Positions 24,005 to 31,807 of a stretch of DNA of 64,000 bases are shown piece by piece. The position numbers and the translations under genes are program-made. The notes under the pieces were generated by a model. That model worked only from the letters and a program-made list of their open reading frames with translations, searched no databases and was not told the origin of the DNA. How positions within the stretch are numbered: position 1 is the stretch's first letter; the number at the start of each line of letters is the position of its first letter. Source of the stretch: Engelhardtia mirabilis (GTDB lineage Bacteria > Planctomycetota > UBA1135 > GCA-002686595); the NCBI RefSeq assembly GCF_007748095.1, contig NZ_CP036287.1, positions 6,572,001-6,636,000 of the forward strand, in the 5' to 3' direction.

Positions 24005-25857
24005 GGCAGTTCGTCTCCGTCGGTTGCGGTCAAAGGCAGCATCGGTCGCAGCTCGCGCGCCAGGCGCACGAGGCTGCTGGAGGAGTAGTGGGCGAGCACG
24101 TCATCGAGTTCGCCCGTCAGGCCATCGGGCTCGGGCAAGAGCGCCAGGGCGCCCTCGATCCCCAAGCCCCGCGCCAGGGCCACCAGCGCGGCGGCGGCGA
24201 TGCGCGCGTCGTCCGGCGCGCTGGTCCGCACCAGCCCACGCAGGGCCCGGGCCGAGTCGGGATCGGTCGCGTCGGTAGCGCCGAGGGCCATCAGTCGCAG
24301 GTCCGAGGCCAGGGCCGTCGAGCGCGCCAGCTCGGCCAGCGCGGCCGAACCGTCGAACCTGGGATCGCCGAGCAACAACTCGGCCAGGGTCACCGCCAAC
24401 TCACGCTCGCCGCGCACCGAGCGCGCCAGGCGCAGCCAGGCCTGGGGCTCGTCGCGAGCCGCCAGGGCGGCCTCGACGGCCGCGACCGCTGGGCGCCCGA
24501 TGCGACGCATCTCGAGCAGCGCACGCCCCGCGGGCTCGCCCGGGATCTGCGCCAGGGCGCCCAGGGCGCCGTCGGTCAGGCGCGGATCCGTGGCCGCCGA
24601 GGTCAGGCGCGGCACGAGTCCCTCGCAAGCGGTGACCCGCGCGAACTCGATCAGGACCGTGTCCATGGACCGGCCGTCCGCGGCGGCGAAGAGCTCGTCG
24701 CCGTGGCTCGGGTCCAGGGCGGCGAGCACGGGCTCGAGGGGCAGCTGCCCAGAGCCGATGCGCTCGAGCAACTCGACCAGGCCCTGCGCGCCGAGGTCGG
24801 CCAGCAGGCCGGCGGCGGCGGTGAGCCGCGGCGAGCGGTCCCCGCGTCGCGCGATGCGCTCGCAGGCGCGGCCGAGTTGGCGCGCCGCCGCAGGATCGGC
24901 GACCTCGCCCCAAGCCGCGAGAGCGTCGTCCGCGAGCTGCGGGTCCGCGAGCGCCGCGCCGAGGCCCGACCATCCTTCGGGGCCCAGGTCCACAAGGGCC
25001 GCGAGGGCCGTCCCGCGCAGGCCCGGATCGGCCAACGCGTCCTCGATCGAGCGCGCACTGAGCTTGTCGCCCTGCGCTCCGAGAAAACGCAGTGCCCCGC
25101 GCGCGACGCTCTCATCGGTGGTCGCGTCCAGGACCCGCTCGACGTCGCGCAGGGCGACCCAAGTGTCGCCGTCGCGTTCCAGGAGAGCGGTCAACTGCGC
25201 CGTTCCAGCTCCGTCGTCGCTGCCGAGTGAGGCCAGGAGCGTGCTCAACGAGGGAACTTCGGCCGCCGCGAGCTGCGCTTCGCCGCCGCTCGGATCCGCG
25301 TCGTCCGAGGGGTCGACGGACCCACCGCGGCCCGGCGAGTCGCCCGGCAGATCGCGCGGCAGTTCCGCCAAGGGATCGCCGAACGGACCGGCCGCCGGAT
25401 CCGTCGCCGGAGCGGTCGACCGGCCAGTGAAAGAGTCCGCTGCCGGAGCGACCGCCACGTCGAGCTCGGCTCCCGCTTGCCGCTGCGGCCCTGCTTCGTC
25501 GCCGTCGATCGACCGCTGCCACAGCAACGAGCCGGCCAGGAGGACCAACGCAGCCGCCGCCAGGCGCACCGGCGACGCCCAGCGCGGCAGGGACCGCAAG
25601 CGCCCACGCGGCGAAGCGTCGCCGCCGCCGGCCTCGAGCCGCGCGCGAATCGCCTGCAGCGCGGCGCCCGTATCGACCGACTCGGCCGGCGGCTCCGCCA
25701 AGCCCTCGAGCAGGCCGTCCAAGCGCCGCTGGCGGCGGGCGAACTCGGCCAGCTCCGGATCCCGCGCGAGCCGCTGTTCGAGCTCCGCCTGCCTCGCCGC
25801 GCTCAGACTCCCGTCGAGCTGGCGCAGCACCCACTCGCGACCGTCGTTGCGTGTCAC
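24001..25857 (-). CDS. Membrane anti-sigma-factor-like protein with HEAT-like repeats
   Basis: 618 residues. The N-terminal 90 residues look like a cytoplasmic anti-sigma domain (LRQLDGSLSAARQAELEQRL...DPELAEFARRQRRLDGLL), without an obvious zinc-binding HxxxCxxC. One transmembrane helix follows (residues 97-113, LAAAALVLLAGSLLW). The remaining 500 residues, presumably outside the cytoplasmic membrane, are an acidic linker and then Ala/Leu-rich helical repeats of HEAT type. The GTG start overlaps the sigma gene stop. The layout suggests it holds the ECF factor at the membrane and senses a signal outside; partner and signal are inferred from position. Confidence 0.82.
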   Translation of the reverse strand: MTRNDGREWVLRQLDGSLSAARQAELEQRLARDPELAEFARRQRRLDGLLEGLAEPPAESVDTGAALQAIRARLEAGGGDASPRGRLRSLPRWASPVRLAAAALVLLAGSLLWQRSIDGDEAGPQRQAGAELDVAVAPAADSFTGRSTAPATDPAAGPFGDPLAELPRDLPGDSPGRGGSVDPSDDADPSGGEAQLAAAEVPSLSTLLASLGSDDGAGTAQLTALLERDGDTWVALRDVERVLDATTDESVARGALRFLGAQGDKLSARSIEDALADPGLRGTALAALVDLGPEGWSGLGAALADPQLADDALAAWGEVADPAAARQLGRACERIARRGDRSPRLTAAAGLLADLGAQGLVELLERIGSGQLPLEPVLAALDPSHGDELFAAADGRSMDTVLIEFARVTACEGLVPRLTSAATDPRLTDGALGALAQIPGEPAGRALLEMRRIGRPAVAAVEAALAARDEPQAWLRLARSVRGERELAVTLAELLLGDPRFDGSAALAELARSTALASDLRLMALGATDATDPDSARALRGLVRTSAPDDARIAAAALVALARGLGIEGALALLPEPDGLTGELDDVLAHYSSSSLVRLARELRPMLPLTATDGDELP

Positions 25858-26459
25858 GTCGTCGACTCCTCGTCCAAGAACGGACCCATGCGGCGCTCCA
25901 ACTCGCGCCGCGCCTTCATGACCTGGATGCGGACGGTCCCCGGCCGGCGCCCCACCAGCCGCGCGATCTCGTCGTAGTCGAGCCCCTCGAAGACCCGCAG
26001 CACCAGCGCCACGCGCAGCCGCTCGGGCAACTCGCCCAGGGCCTGGCGCAGGGCGCGGTGCAGATCCGCGCCCCGCAGCCGCGCGTCCGGCGCCGGCTCA
26101 CCGCTACGCCGCTCGATCGACTCGAGCCCGGCCAGCTCCTCGCGCCGCAGCCGCCGCCCGCGCGAGCGGTGGTGATCCCGGGCCAAGTTCAGCGCCACCC
26201 GCCGCAGCCAGACCAGCGCCCCCACCTCGTCGACCTCGCCACCCCGACGCTGGGCTCGCACGAAGCACTCCTGGGCCAGGTCGTCCGCGTCCTCGCGGTT
26301 GCCCACCAGCCGGAACAGGAGCCGGTGCACCGCCAGGTAGTGCGCCGCCACCAACCGCGCCAGGCGGTCCCCGCCCCCCACCGCCCCCCCGGGGCTCGGC
26401 GGGCGGCTCTCCGCGGTTTCCCTGGTGCGTCGGCTCTCCAAGTGGATCGTGCTCGCCAT
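25854..26459 (-). CDS. ECF RNA polymerase sigma factor
   Basis: A sigma-70 family factor of 201 residues with only regions 2 and 4. Region 2 shows LVAAHYLAVHRLLFRLVGNREDADDLAQECFVRA; region 4 shows LGELPERLRVALVLRVFEGLDYDEIARLVGRRPGTVRIQVMKAR. I start at the ATG at 26457-26459, as upstream in-frame sequence is low in information. The gene is first of three with 4-base overlaps (sigma, anti-sigma-like, secreted protein) and diverges from another ECF gene at 26781. Autoregulation is common for such operons but no promoter could be confirmed. Confidence 0.93.
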   Translation of the reverse strand: MASTIHLESRRTRETAESRPPSPGGAVGGGDRLARLVAAHYLAVHRLLFRLVGNREDADDLAQECFVRAQRRGGEVDEVGALVWLRRVALNLARDHHRSRGRRLRREELAGLESIERRSGEPAPDARLRGADLHRALRQALGELPERLRVALVLRVFEGLDYDEIARLVGRRPGTVRIQVMKARRELERRMGPFLDEESTT

Positions 26460-26780
26460 CGATTGCCGCCCGCAAGACCCGCGCGGCGGGGATGGAGACG
26501 ACACGGCGGGTCCCCTGTTTATCGCCCAGCGCGACAAATCCGGCGGACGGGCTGAAACCAATGGGCGCGGAGGCCGGTCCAGCAGGGTGGCTGGGCGGGG
26601 GTTGGTGGGCCTGCGGGGGGGGGAGGTTACTGGCCGAAGGAAGTGCCGCTGAAGGTGCGTGTGGATGGAGCTGTGGAGGAGTCGGCGCAGGGGCCGGCGC
26701 GAAGACGGCGGCGTAGGCGGCAGCGGAGGCTGCGCGGCTAGACTCCGGACCTGTCGGGCGCCACGGCGCCCCACTCGGCC
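26460..26780. other. Divergent regulatory region between two ECF operons
   Basis: These 321 bases separate the starts of two ECF sigma genes transcribed away from each other. The strand bias is striking: the + strand is G-rich over about 26560-26720, with a G-quadruplex-type cluster at 26585-26623. I found no clear -35/-10 pair for either gene. No coding potential is evident. Confidence 0.6.
26585..26623 (+). promoter_or_regulatory. Potential G-quadruplex motif
   Basis: Five G-runs of at least three bases (starting at 26585, 26593, 26597, 26607 and a run of nine at 26615-26623) are separated by loops of one to five bases, which meets the usual intramolecular G4 pattern. It lies in the shared upstream region of two ECF genes, on the non-template strand of the + strand gene. 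Confidence 0.55.
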
Positions 26781-27404
26781 ATGGGAACTGATCCACTCGA
26801 CCCCCGCGCGGCCCGCGACGCTCGCACCCAGGTGGACCTCGTGCGCGAGGCCCAGGCCGATCGCGGCGATGCCCTGGCGCAGCTCGTCGAGCGCCACTAC
26901 GCGGCGGTCCTGGCCATGGTGCGACGGCGGCTCGGTCCGCAGCTGCGCCGCTTCCACGAGTCCGGCGACGTGGTGCAGGAGGCGCTGGTCCAGGCCGTGC
27001 GTACCTTCGATCGCTACGACCTCGAGGACGAGGACGCCTTCCTGCGCTGGATCTCGACCGTGGTCGAGAACCGCATTCGCGACCTGGCCAAGTTCCACCA
27101 GGCCCAGCGCCGGGGCAGCGGCGCGGAGCGGCGCCTGGGCTCGATCGACGTGGGCGGCGCGATTCAACCGGCCCAGGACAGCGCGGCGGGGCCGGCGACT
27201 CGCGCGGAGTTGGACGATCGCGACGAGCGCGTGCGCGCCGCCCTCGAGCGCCTCGACGAGCGTTCGCGACGGCTGGTCGAGGCTCGCACCGAAGGCCGCG
27301 CCTGGACAGCGATCGCCGGCGACCTGGGCTACCCCAGCGACGCCGCCGCGCGCATGGCCTACTCCCGCGCCCTGATCGCGTTGACGCGCAACCTGCCGTC
27401 GTGA
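26781..27404 (+). CDS. ECF RNA polymerase sigma factor linked to kinase
   Basis: A 207-residue sigma-70-like factor with region 2 (LVERHYAAVLAMVRRRLG...DVVQEALVQAVRTFDRY) and a region 4 helix-turn-helix near the end (ARTEGRAWTAIAGDLGYPSD...MAYSRALIAL). The stop overlaps the GTG start of the protein kinase gene by four bases. Planctomycetes are known for ECF groups genetically linked to Ser/Thr kinases, where the kinase is thought to replace an anti-sigma factor; that model is inference here. It shares an upstream region with the ECF operon on the other strand. Confidence 0.93.
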   Translation: MGTDPLDPRAARDARTQVDLVREAQADRGDALAQLVERHYAAVLAMVRRRLGPQLRRFHESGDVVQEALVQAVRTFDRYDLEDEDAFLRWISTVVENRIRDLAKFHQAQRRGSGAERRLGSIDVGGAIQPAQDSAAGPATRAELDDRDERVRAALERLDERSRRLVEARTEGRAWTAIAGDLGYPSDAAARMAYSRALIALTRNLPS

Positions 27405-29896
27405 GCGAGCTGGACGAGCGGGCGGAGGAGCTGGTCGCCGAGTACATCGCCGCGCGCGAGGCGGGCGAGGGTGGCCGCTTCGAGGACTGGATCGCGGACG
27501 AACCCGATGGCCTGCGCGCGGTCGCGGGCCAGTTGTTCGACCAGGTGCGCGAGGTGCTCGGGGGTCTGGCGCCCCTGCCGCAGGCGGAGTCCGGCTGGCG
27601 CTACAGGATCGGCTCGGAACTCGGCCGCGGTGGCAACGGGCGGGTGCTGGACGTCTTCGACAGCACCCTCGCGCGGCACCTCGCGATGAAGGTCCTGGTG
27701 ACCGACGGCGAGCATGGCGACGGGCGTCGGCGCCGCGCTCGCTTCCTCGCCGAGGCGCGGCTCGCCGGTCGACTTCAGCACCCCGGGATCGTCGCCGTGC
27801 ACGACCTGGGCCGCACGCCGCAGGGTGAGGACTTCTTCACCATGCCGCGCGTGCAGGGGCGCACCTTGGCGGAGCTGCTGACGCTGGCCGCCGAGGGCGA
27901 TCCCGAGTGGACGCGGGCGCGCCTGGTCGACGTCCTGGTTCGAGTGGCCGAGACCCTGGCCTACGCCCACTCGAGCGGAGTCGTCCATCGCGACGTGAAG
28001 CCGGCGAACATCATGGTCGGCTCGTTCGGCGAGACGTATCTCTTGGACTGGGGCCTGGCGAGTGTGGACGGTGAGTCGATCGACGACGACGAGGTCGCGG
28101 CCCCGCTCGAGCTCGACGCGGCCTTGACCGGCCGCGGCGACCTGCTCGGCACGCCCGCCTACATGGCGCCGGAGCAGGCCATCGGCCGGGCCCGGGACGC
28201 CGGCCCGGCAGCAGACGTGTATGCCCTGGGCGCGACCCTGTTCGAGATCCTGACCGGCCAGCCGCCCTACGGTGCGGGACTCGACGGGCTCGCGACGCTG
28301 AAACGCATCCGAGCCGGTCCACCGCCGCCGCCGATCGACGAGGTCGCCCCCGAGACTCCGGCCGAGCTCGCCGCCATCTGCGCCCGCGCCATCGCCCGCG
28401 AGCCGGGTGACCGCTACGGCGGCGCGGCCGAGTTCGCGAGCGACCTGCGTGCCTTCCTCGAGGGCCGCGTGGTCAGCGCCTACGAGTCGGGCGGCCTGGC
28501 CGAGCTGCGCAAGTGGATCCGGCGCAACCGGGGCTTGGCGGTCGCGCTCGGCGCGGTGGTCCTGGCAGTGTTGGGGGGCATCGCGGCCGCGGTTTCCCTG
28601 CGCGCCCAAGAGCGCGCGCGGGCGCTGCGCTTCCTCGATCTTCAACTGGTGGCGGAGGCCAAGGAGAGCGCACGCGGCCTGTGGTCGATCGACGCGCCCG
28701 ACCTCTCGCCGGCGCGCGCCTGGTTGGCGGAGGCCGAGCAGTTGCGCGCGCGGACCGAGCGCCACCGCGCCGAGTTGGAGACGCTCGAGCGCACCGCCGA
28801 GTCGCGTCGCGAGCGCCGGCGGGGCATCGACGACGAGCGCTGGACCTTCGCCGATCGCGACGCCCGTTGGCGCCACGAGAAGCTCGACGAGTTGGTGCGC
28901 GCCCTGGAGCGCTTCGCGGCGCCGGGTGGAGCTTTGGATCGGGTCGCTTCGCTGACGAGCCGAGTCGAACGCACTTGGCCCGAGGCACTGACACAGGACG
29001 CGGCGGGTTGGGAACGCTTCCGGCGCCACTGGGAAGCGGAGTTCGACGACTTCGGGCCAGCGCCCGGCAACCTGCTCGGCCTCACGCCCCTCGGGGTCGA
29101 TCCCGACTCGGGGCTGTTCGAGTTCGCGGTGACCGGCAGCGGCGAGTTGCCCGCGGGGCCCGGAGCGAGGCCGCGCGCCGGTGATGCGATCGTGTTGGCC
29201 CTGGTCCCCGGCGGCAGCTTCGAGTTCGGCCTCGACGCGGCGGACGACCCCTTCGCCCTGGGCAACGAGGGCGAGCCGCGGACGGTGGAGCTCGCGCCCT
29301 ACCTGCTCGGGCGCACCGAGCTCTCCCGGGGACAATGGGCTCGCCTGGTGCGGTCGCAGCCTGTACCCGATTCCACCGCCCTTTGGCCCCAGGCCGAGCT
29401 GTCCTACCGCCAAGCCATCGACGTGCTGCGCGAATGGGGCCTGGCCCTGCCGACCGAGGCGCAGTGGGAGCGCGCGGCGGAGCTCGGCATCGATCGCGCC
29501 GCCATCGAACGGCTCGACCTGGCCCAGCGCCTGGCCCGCGCCGACGCCCTGCTGCGGCCCCTGTCCGCGATCGACGCCCGCGCGCCCGACCTGGCGGGTT
29601 TTCGCGACCTGCTCGGCAACCTGGCGGAGATGTGTGCGGACCCCTTCCTGACCGGCCCCGCGCCCGACCTGCGCCCCGGGGACGGCCTGGCGCTGGCCGG
29701 TCCCCGGAATCCGCAGGTGCCCGAGCGCTACCCGGTCCGCGGCGGCCACTACGGGCTGGTGGTGCTGTCCCAGCCGAGCCAGACCATCGCCTTGGCCCGA
29801 CCGGAGACCCGACTCGTGGCCACGACGGCCGAGCGCGCGGAGCGCTACGGCGTGCGCGTGTGTCGCAGCCTCTCGCGCCCGCTCACTTCACGGTGA
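27401..29896 (+). CDS. Membrane Ser/Thr protein kinase with C-terminal FGE-sulfatase-like domain
   Basis: 831 residues. The Hanks-type kinase domain has the Gly loop GSELGRGGNGRV, Lys in LAMKVLV, catalytic HRDVKPANIM, DWG instead of DFG in LLDWGLAS, and YMAPEQA. One transmembrane helix lies at about residues 378-400. A helical segment of about 150 residues follows, then a formylglycine-generating-enzyme-like domain (about 600-830) with LVPGGSFEFG, LPTEAQWERAAELG and LGNLAEMCADPF. The kinase is cytoplasmic and the FGE-like part probably extracytoplasmic, where it may bind a ligand. The end overlaps the convergent Kelch gene by 14 bases. Confidence 0.92.
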   Translation: MSELDERAEELVAEYIAAREAGEGGRFEDWIADEPDGLRAVAGQLFDQVREVLGGLAPLPQAESGWRYRIGSELGRGGNGRVLDVFDSTLARHLAMKVLVTDGEHGDGRRRRARFLAEARLAGRLQHPGIVAVHDLGRTPQGEDFFTMPRVQGRTLAELLTLAAEGDPEWTRARLVDVLVRVAETLAYAHSSGVVHRDVKPANIMVGSFGETYLLDWGLASVDGESIDDDEVAAPLELDAALTGRGDLLGTPAYMAPEQAIGRARDAGPAADVYALGATLFEILTGQPPYGAGLDGLATLKRIRAGPPPPPIDEVAPETPAELAAICARAIAREPGDRYGGAAEFASDLRAFLEGRVVSAYESGGLAELRKWIRRNRGLAVALGAVVLAVLGGIAAAVSLRAQERARALRFLDLQLVAEAKESARGLWSIDAPDLSPARAWLAEAEQLRARTERHRAELETLERTAESRRERRRGIDDERWTFADRDARWRHEKLDELVRALERFAAPGGALDRVASLTSRVERTWPEALTQDAAGWERFRRHWEAEFDDFGPAPGNLLGLTPLGVDPDSGLFEFAVTGSGELPAGPGARPRAGDAIVLALVPGGSFEFGLDAADDPFALGNEGEPRTVELAPYLLGRTELSRGQWARLVRSQPVPDSTALWPQAELSYRQAIDVLREWGLALPTEAQWERAAELGIDRAAIERLDLAQRLARADALLRPLSAIDARAPDLAGFRDLLGNLAEMCADPFLTGPAPDLRPGDGLALAGPRNPQVPERYPVRGGHYGLVVLSQPSQTIALARPETRLVATTAERAERYGVRVCRSLSRPLTSR

Positions 29897-31472
29897 ACAA
29901 CACGGCGCCCGCGGGGCCCACGTGCAGCAACCGCAACCCGCCGTCCACCGCAGTCACGCGCTGGCCGGGTCCCACGTCGACGCCGCCTGACATGGCGACC
30001 CAGGAGTTCGTGCCGGCGATGTGTCGGTAGGACACGGCTCCCGCAGCGGAGTCCGGCGGCGGCCACGGCTCCAGCTCCAGACCGCCGACGACGTAGTAGA
30101 CGATCACGGGGCCGACCGGTGGACCGTCGCCGAAGGTCGTCGTCGGCTGCGTGCCGGGGAACTTCGTGACCACCGGCCCGGGGATGCAGACCTCCTTGCC
30201 GTCGATGACCAGGCCCATGGAGCCCGGACCGGCGAAGCTGGCGTTCGACTGGACCTCGTAGCGCTCACTCGAGGGCAGGCCGACGAGGCCGAGGCCGCCC
30301 GGGCCCAGTTGCGCGCCGCCGGCGATCAACAGGTCGCCGTCGACCGTGTCGACCTGGGCGTGGAAGGCGCGCGGCTCCAGAAGCGGGCCGCCGGAGGTCC
30401 AGGGTCCCAGGCCGTCGCCAGTCCACACGCTCGAACTGGGCAGGGGCCCGCCGGGAGCGGGGCCGATGCCGCCCGAGATCAGCACCGTTCCGTCGGCCAT
30501 GGCCGTGGTGGCGTGGCCCATGCGCGGCGCCGGAAGGTCGGGAACCACGAGCCACTGCTTGCCGATCGGATCGAAGCGCCGACAGTGACGCGAGAGGGGT
30601 CCTTGCAAGCTCGCCGGTAGCCCGAGCGGGTGCAGGTCGTCGAAGGACGCGGTGCCGCCGGCCACCAGCACGCTCCCGTCCGCGAGGACGTTGACCGAGT
30701 GCAGGACGCGCGGCTCGTCCATGGGAGGCAGGGCCTCGAGCTGATCCGTGGACGGGTCGTAGAGGTACGCGGCGGAGGACACGCTGCCCCCCGGGCCGAC
30801 GCCCCCGCAGACCAGCACGCGTCCGTCGTGCAGCCGCGCGATCCCGGGGCGCCAGATCGGCGCGGTCAGCTCCGCTGCGCTGGCGACGAAACGCTGGGAC
30901 TGGGGCTCGTACCACTCGAGGGCCAGGGGCGCCGGCTCGCCTGCGATCGGCCGCCCCCCAACCAGCAACACCCGCCCGTCGGCCAGGGCCAACTGCCCGT
31001 GGTCGGCACGCGTTGCGAGCGGAGCGCCTTGCGTCGAGACCGCGTCGCCGAGGCCGGTGAGCCGCGCCGAGACCGGCTGGCTGAGCTCGCCGAAGCAGGC
31101 GGATCCGTTCAGCAGCTCGACGGCCTGGGCGCGGATGTCGACGCCCACCAAGGCGGGGTCCGCCACGAGAGCGAAGTCTTCACCTGCGACTCCGTCACGG
31201 TCGAGCAGACCCGTTCGCGCCAGGGGAAGAAGGTCCAGACCCACGTCGAGCAGCCGCGGATCGTTCCGATCGAAGAGGGCCAGGGGCGTCGGCCCGGCCT
31301 CGAACGAGGGGATCAACAGGTAGGGCTCGAGTGGCTGGCCCTCGACCTCGAGCGACCAGGTCCAATCGAGCACCCCGCCCGACCAGCTCAGGTCCAACTG
31401 ATTGCCCTGGGCAGTGGCGGTGGTCAACAGGAGCGCCGCGGTGGCGCGCATCGTTCGACTTCTGAGCAGCAT
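29883..31472 (-). CDS. Secreted Kelch-repeat protein (paralog A)
   Basis: I begin at the ATG at 31470-31472 (529 residues), followed by a signal-like MRATAALLLTTATAQG. Residues about 25-125 form a beta module starting QLDLSWSGG and ending PALVGVDIRAQAVEL. It is followed by Kelch-type blades, each with a phrase such as DGRVLLVGG, DGRVLVCGG, DGSVLVAGG, DGTVLISGG or DGDLLIAGG, about 50 residues apart. The gene diverges from a clear paralog at 31808. Likely an exported beta-propeller; ligand unknown. Confidence 0.85.
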   Translation of the reverse strand: MLLRSRTMRATAALLLTTATAQGNQLDLSWSGGVLDWTWSLEVEGQPLEPYLLIPSFEAGPTPLALFDRNDPRLLDVGLDLLPLARTGLLDRDGVAGEDFALVADPALVGVDIRAQAVELLNGSACFGELSQPVSARLTGLGDAVSTQGAPLATRADHGQLALADGRVLLVGGRPIAGEPAPLALEWYEPQSQRFVASAAELTAPIWRPGIARLHDGRVLVCGGVGPGGSVSSAAYLYDPSTDQLEALPPMDEPRVLHSVNVLADGSVLVAGGTASFDDLHPLGLPASLQGPLSRHCRRFDPIGKQWLVVPDLPAPRMGHATTAMADGTVLISGGIGPAPGGPLPSSSVWTGDGLGPWTSGGPLLEPRAFHAQVDTVDGDLLIAGGAQLGPGGLGLVGLPSSERYEVQSNASFAGPGSMGLVIDGKEVCIPGPVVTKFPGTQPTTTFGDGPPVGPVIVYYVVGGLELEPWPPPDSAAGAVSYRHIAGTNSWVAMSGGVDVGPGQRVTAVDGGLRLLHVGPAGAVLFTVK

Positions 31473-31807
31473 GGCAGGAGTGCTCTCGATTCGCGGGGCC
31501 GGATGGGGACGGGGCAGGGAGCGGGGCGAGCGTCGCTGCCGGTGAGGCCGGGTGGCAGCGGAGCGCGGGGCACGGACCAGCTCTCGCGCGGCAACCCCGA
31601 CGGGGTCCTGGCGCTGCCCCATCAGAGACGCCGAAACCCGAATCGAACAGGTTTTCTGCGCTCCGTCGACGGGCGCCGGATTCGTGCCGCCTGGGCGTTC
31701 GATCGACCCCGCGACTTCTCCACCAACTGTGGCCCTGCCACACGGGTGGCCGGGCGATCCCCGACCCGAGACGCCGCGCTCGCGGCCCGCACTTGGAGAA
31801 GACTTAC
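31473..31807. other. Divergent intergenic region between Kelch paralogs
   Basis: 335 bases between the starts of two divergently transcribed paralogs. The only clear element is GGAGAAG six bases before the ATG at 31808. No repeat, hairpin of note or coding sequence is seen. It presumably carries both promoters. Confidence 0.5.
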
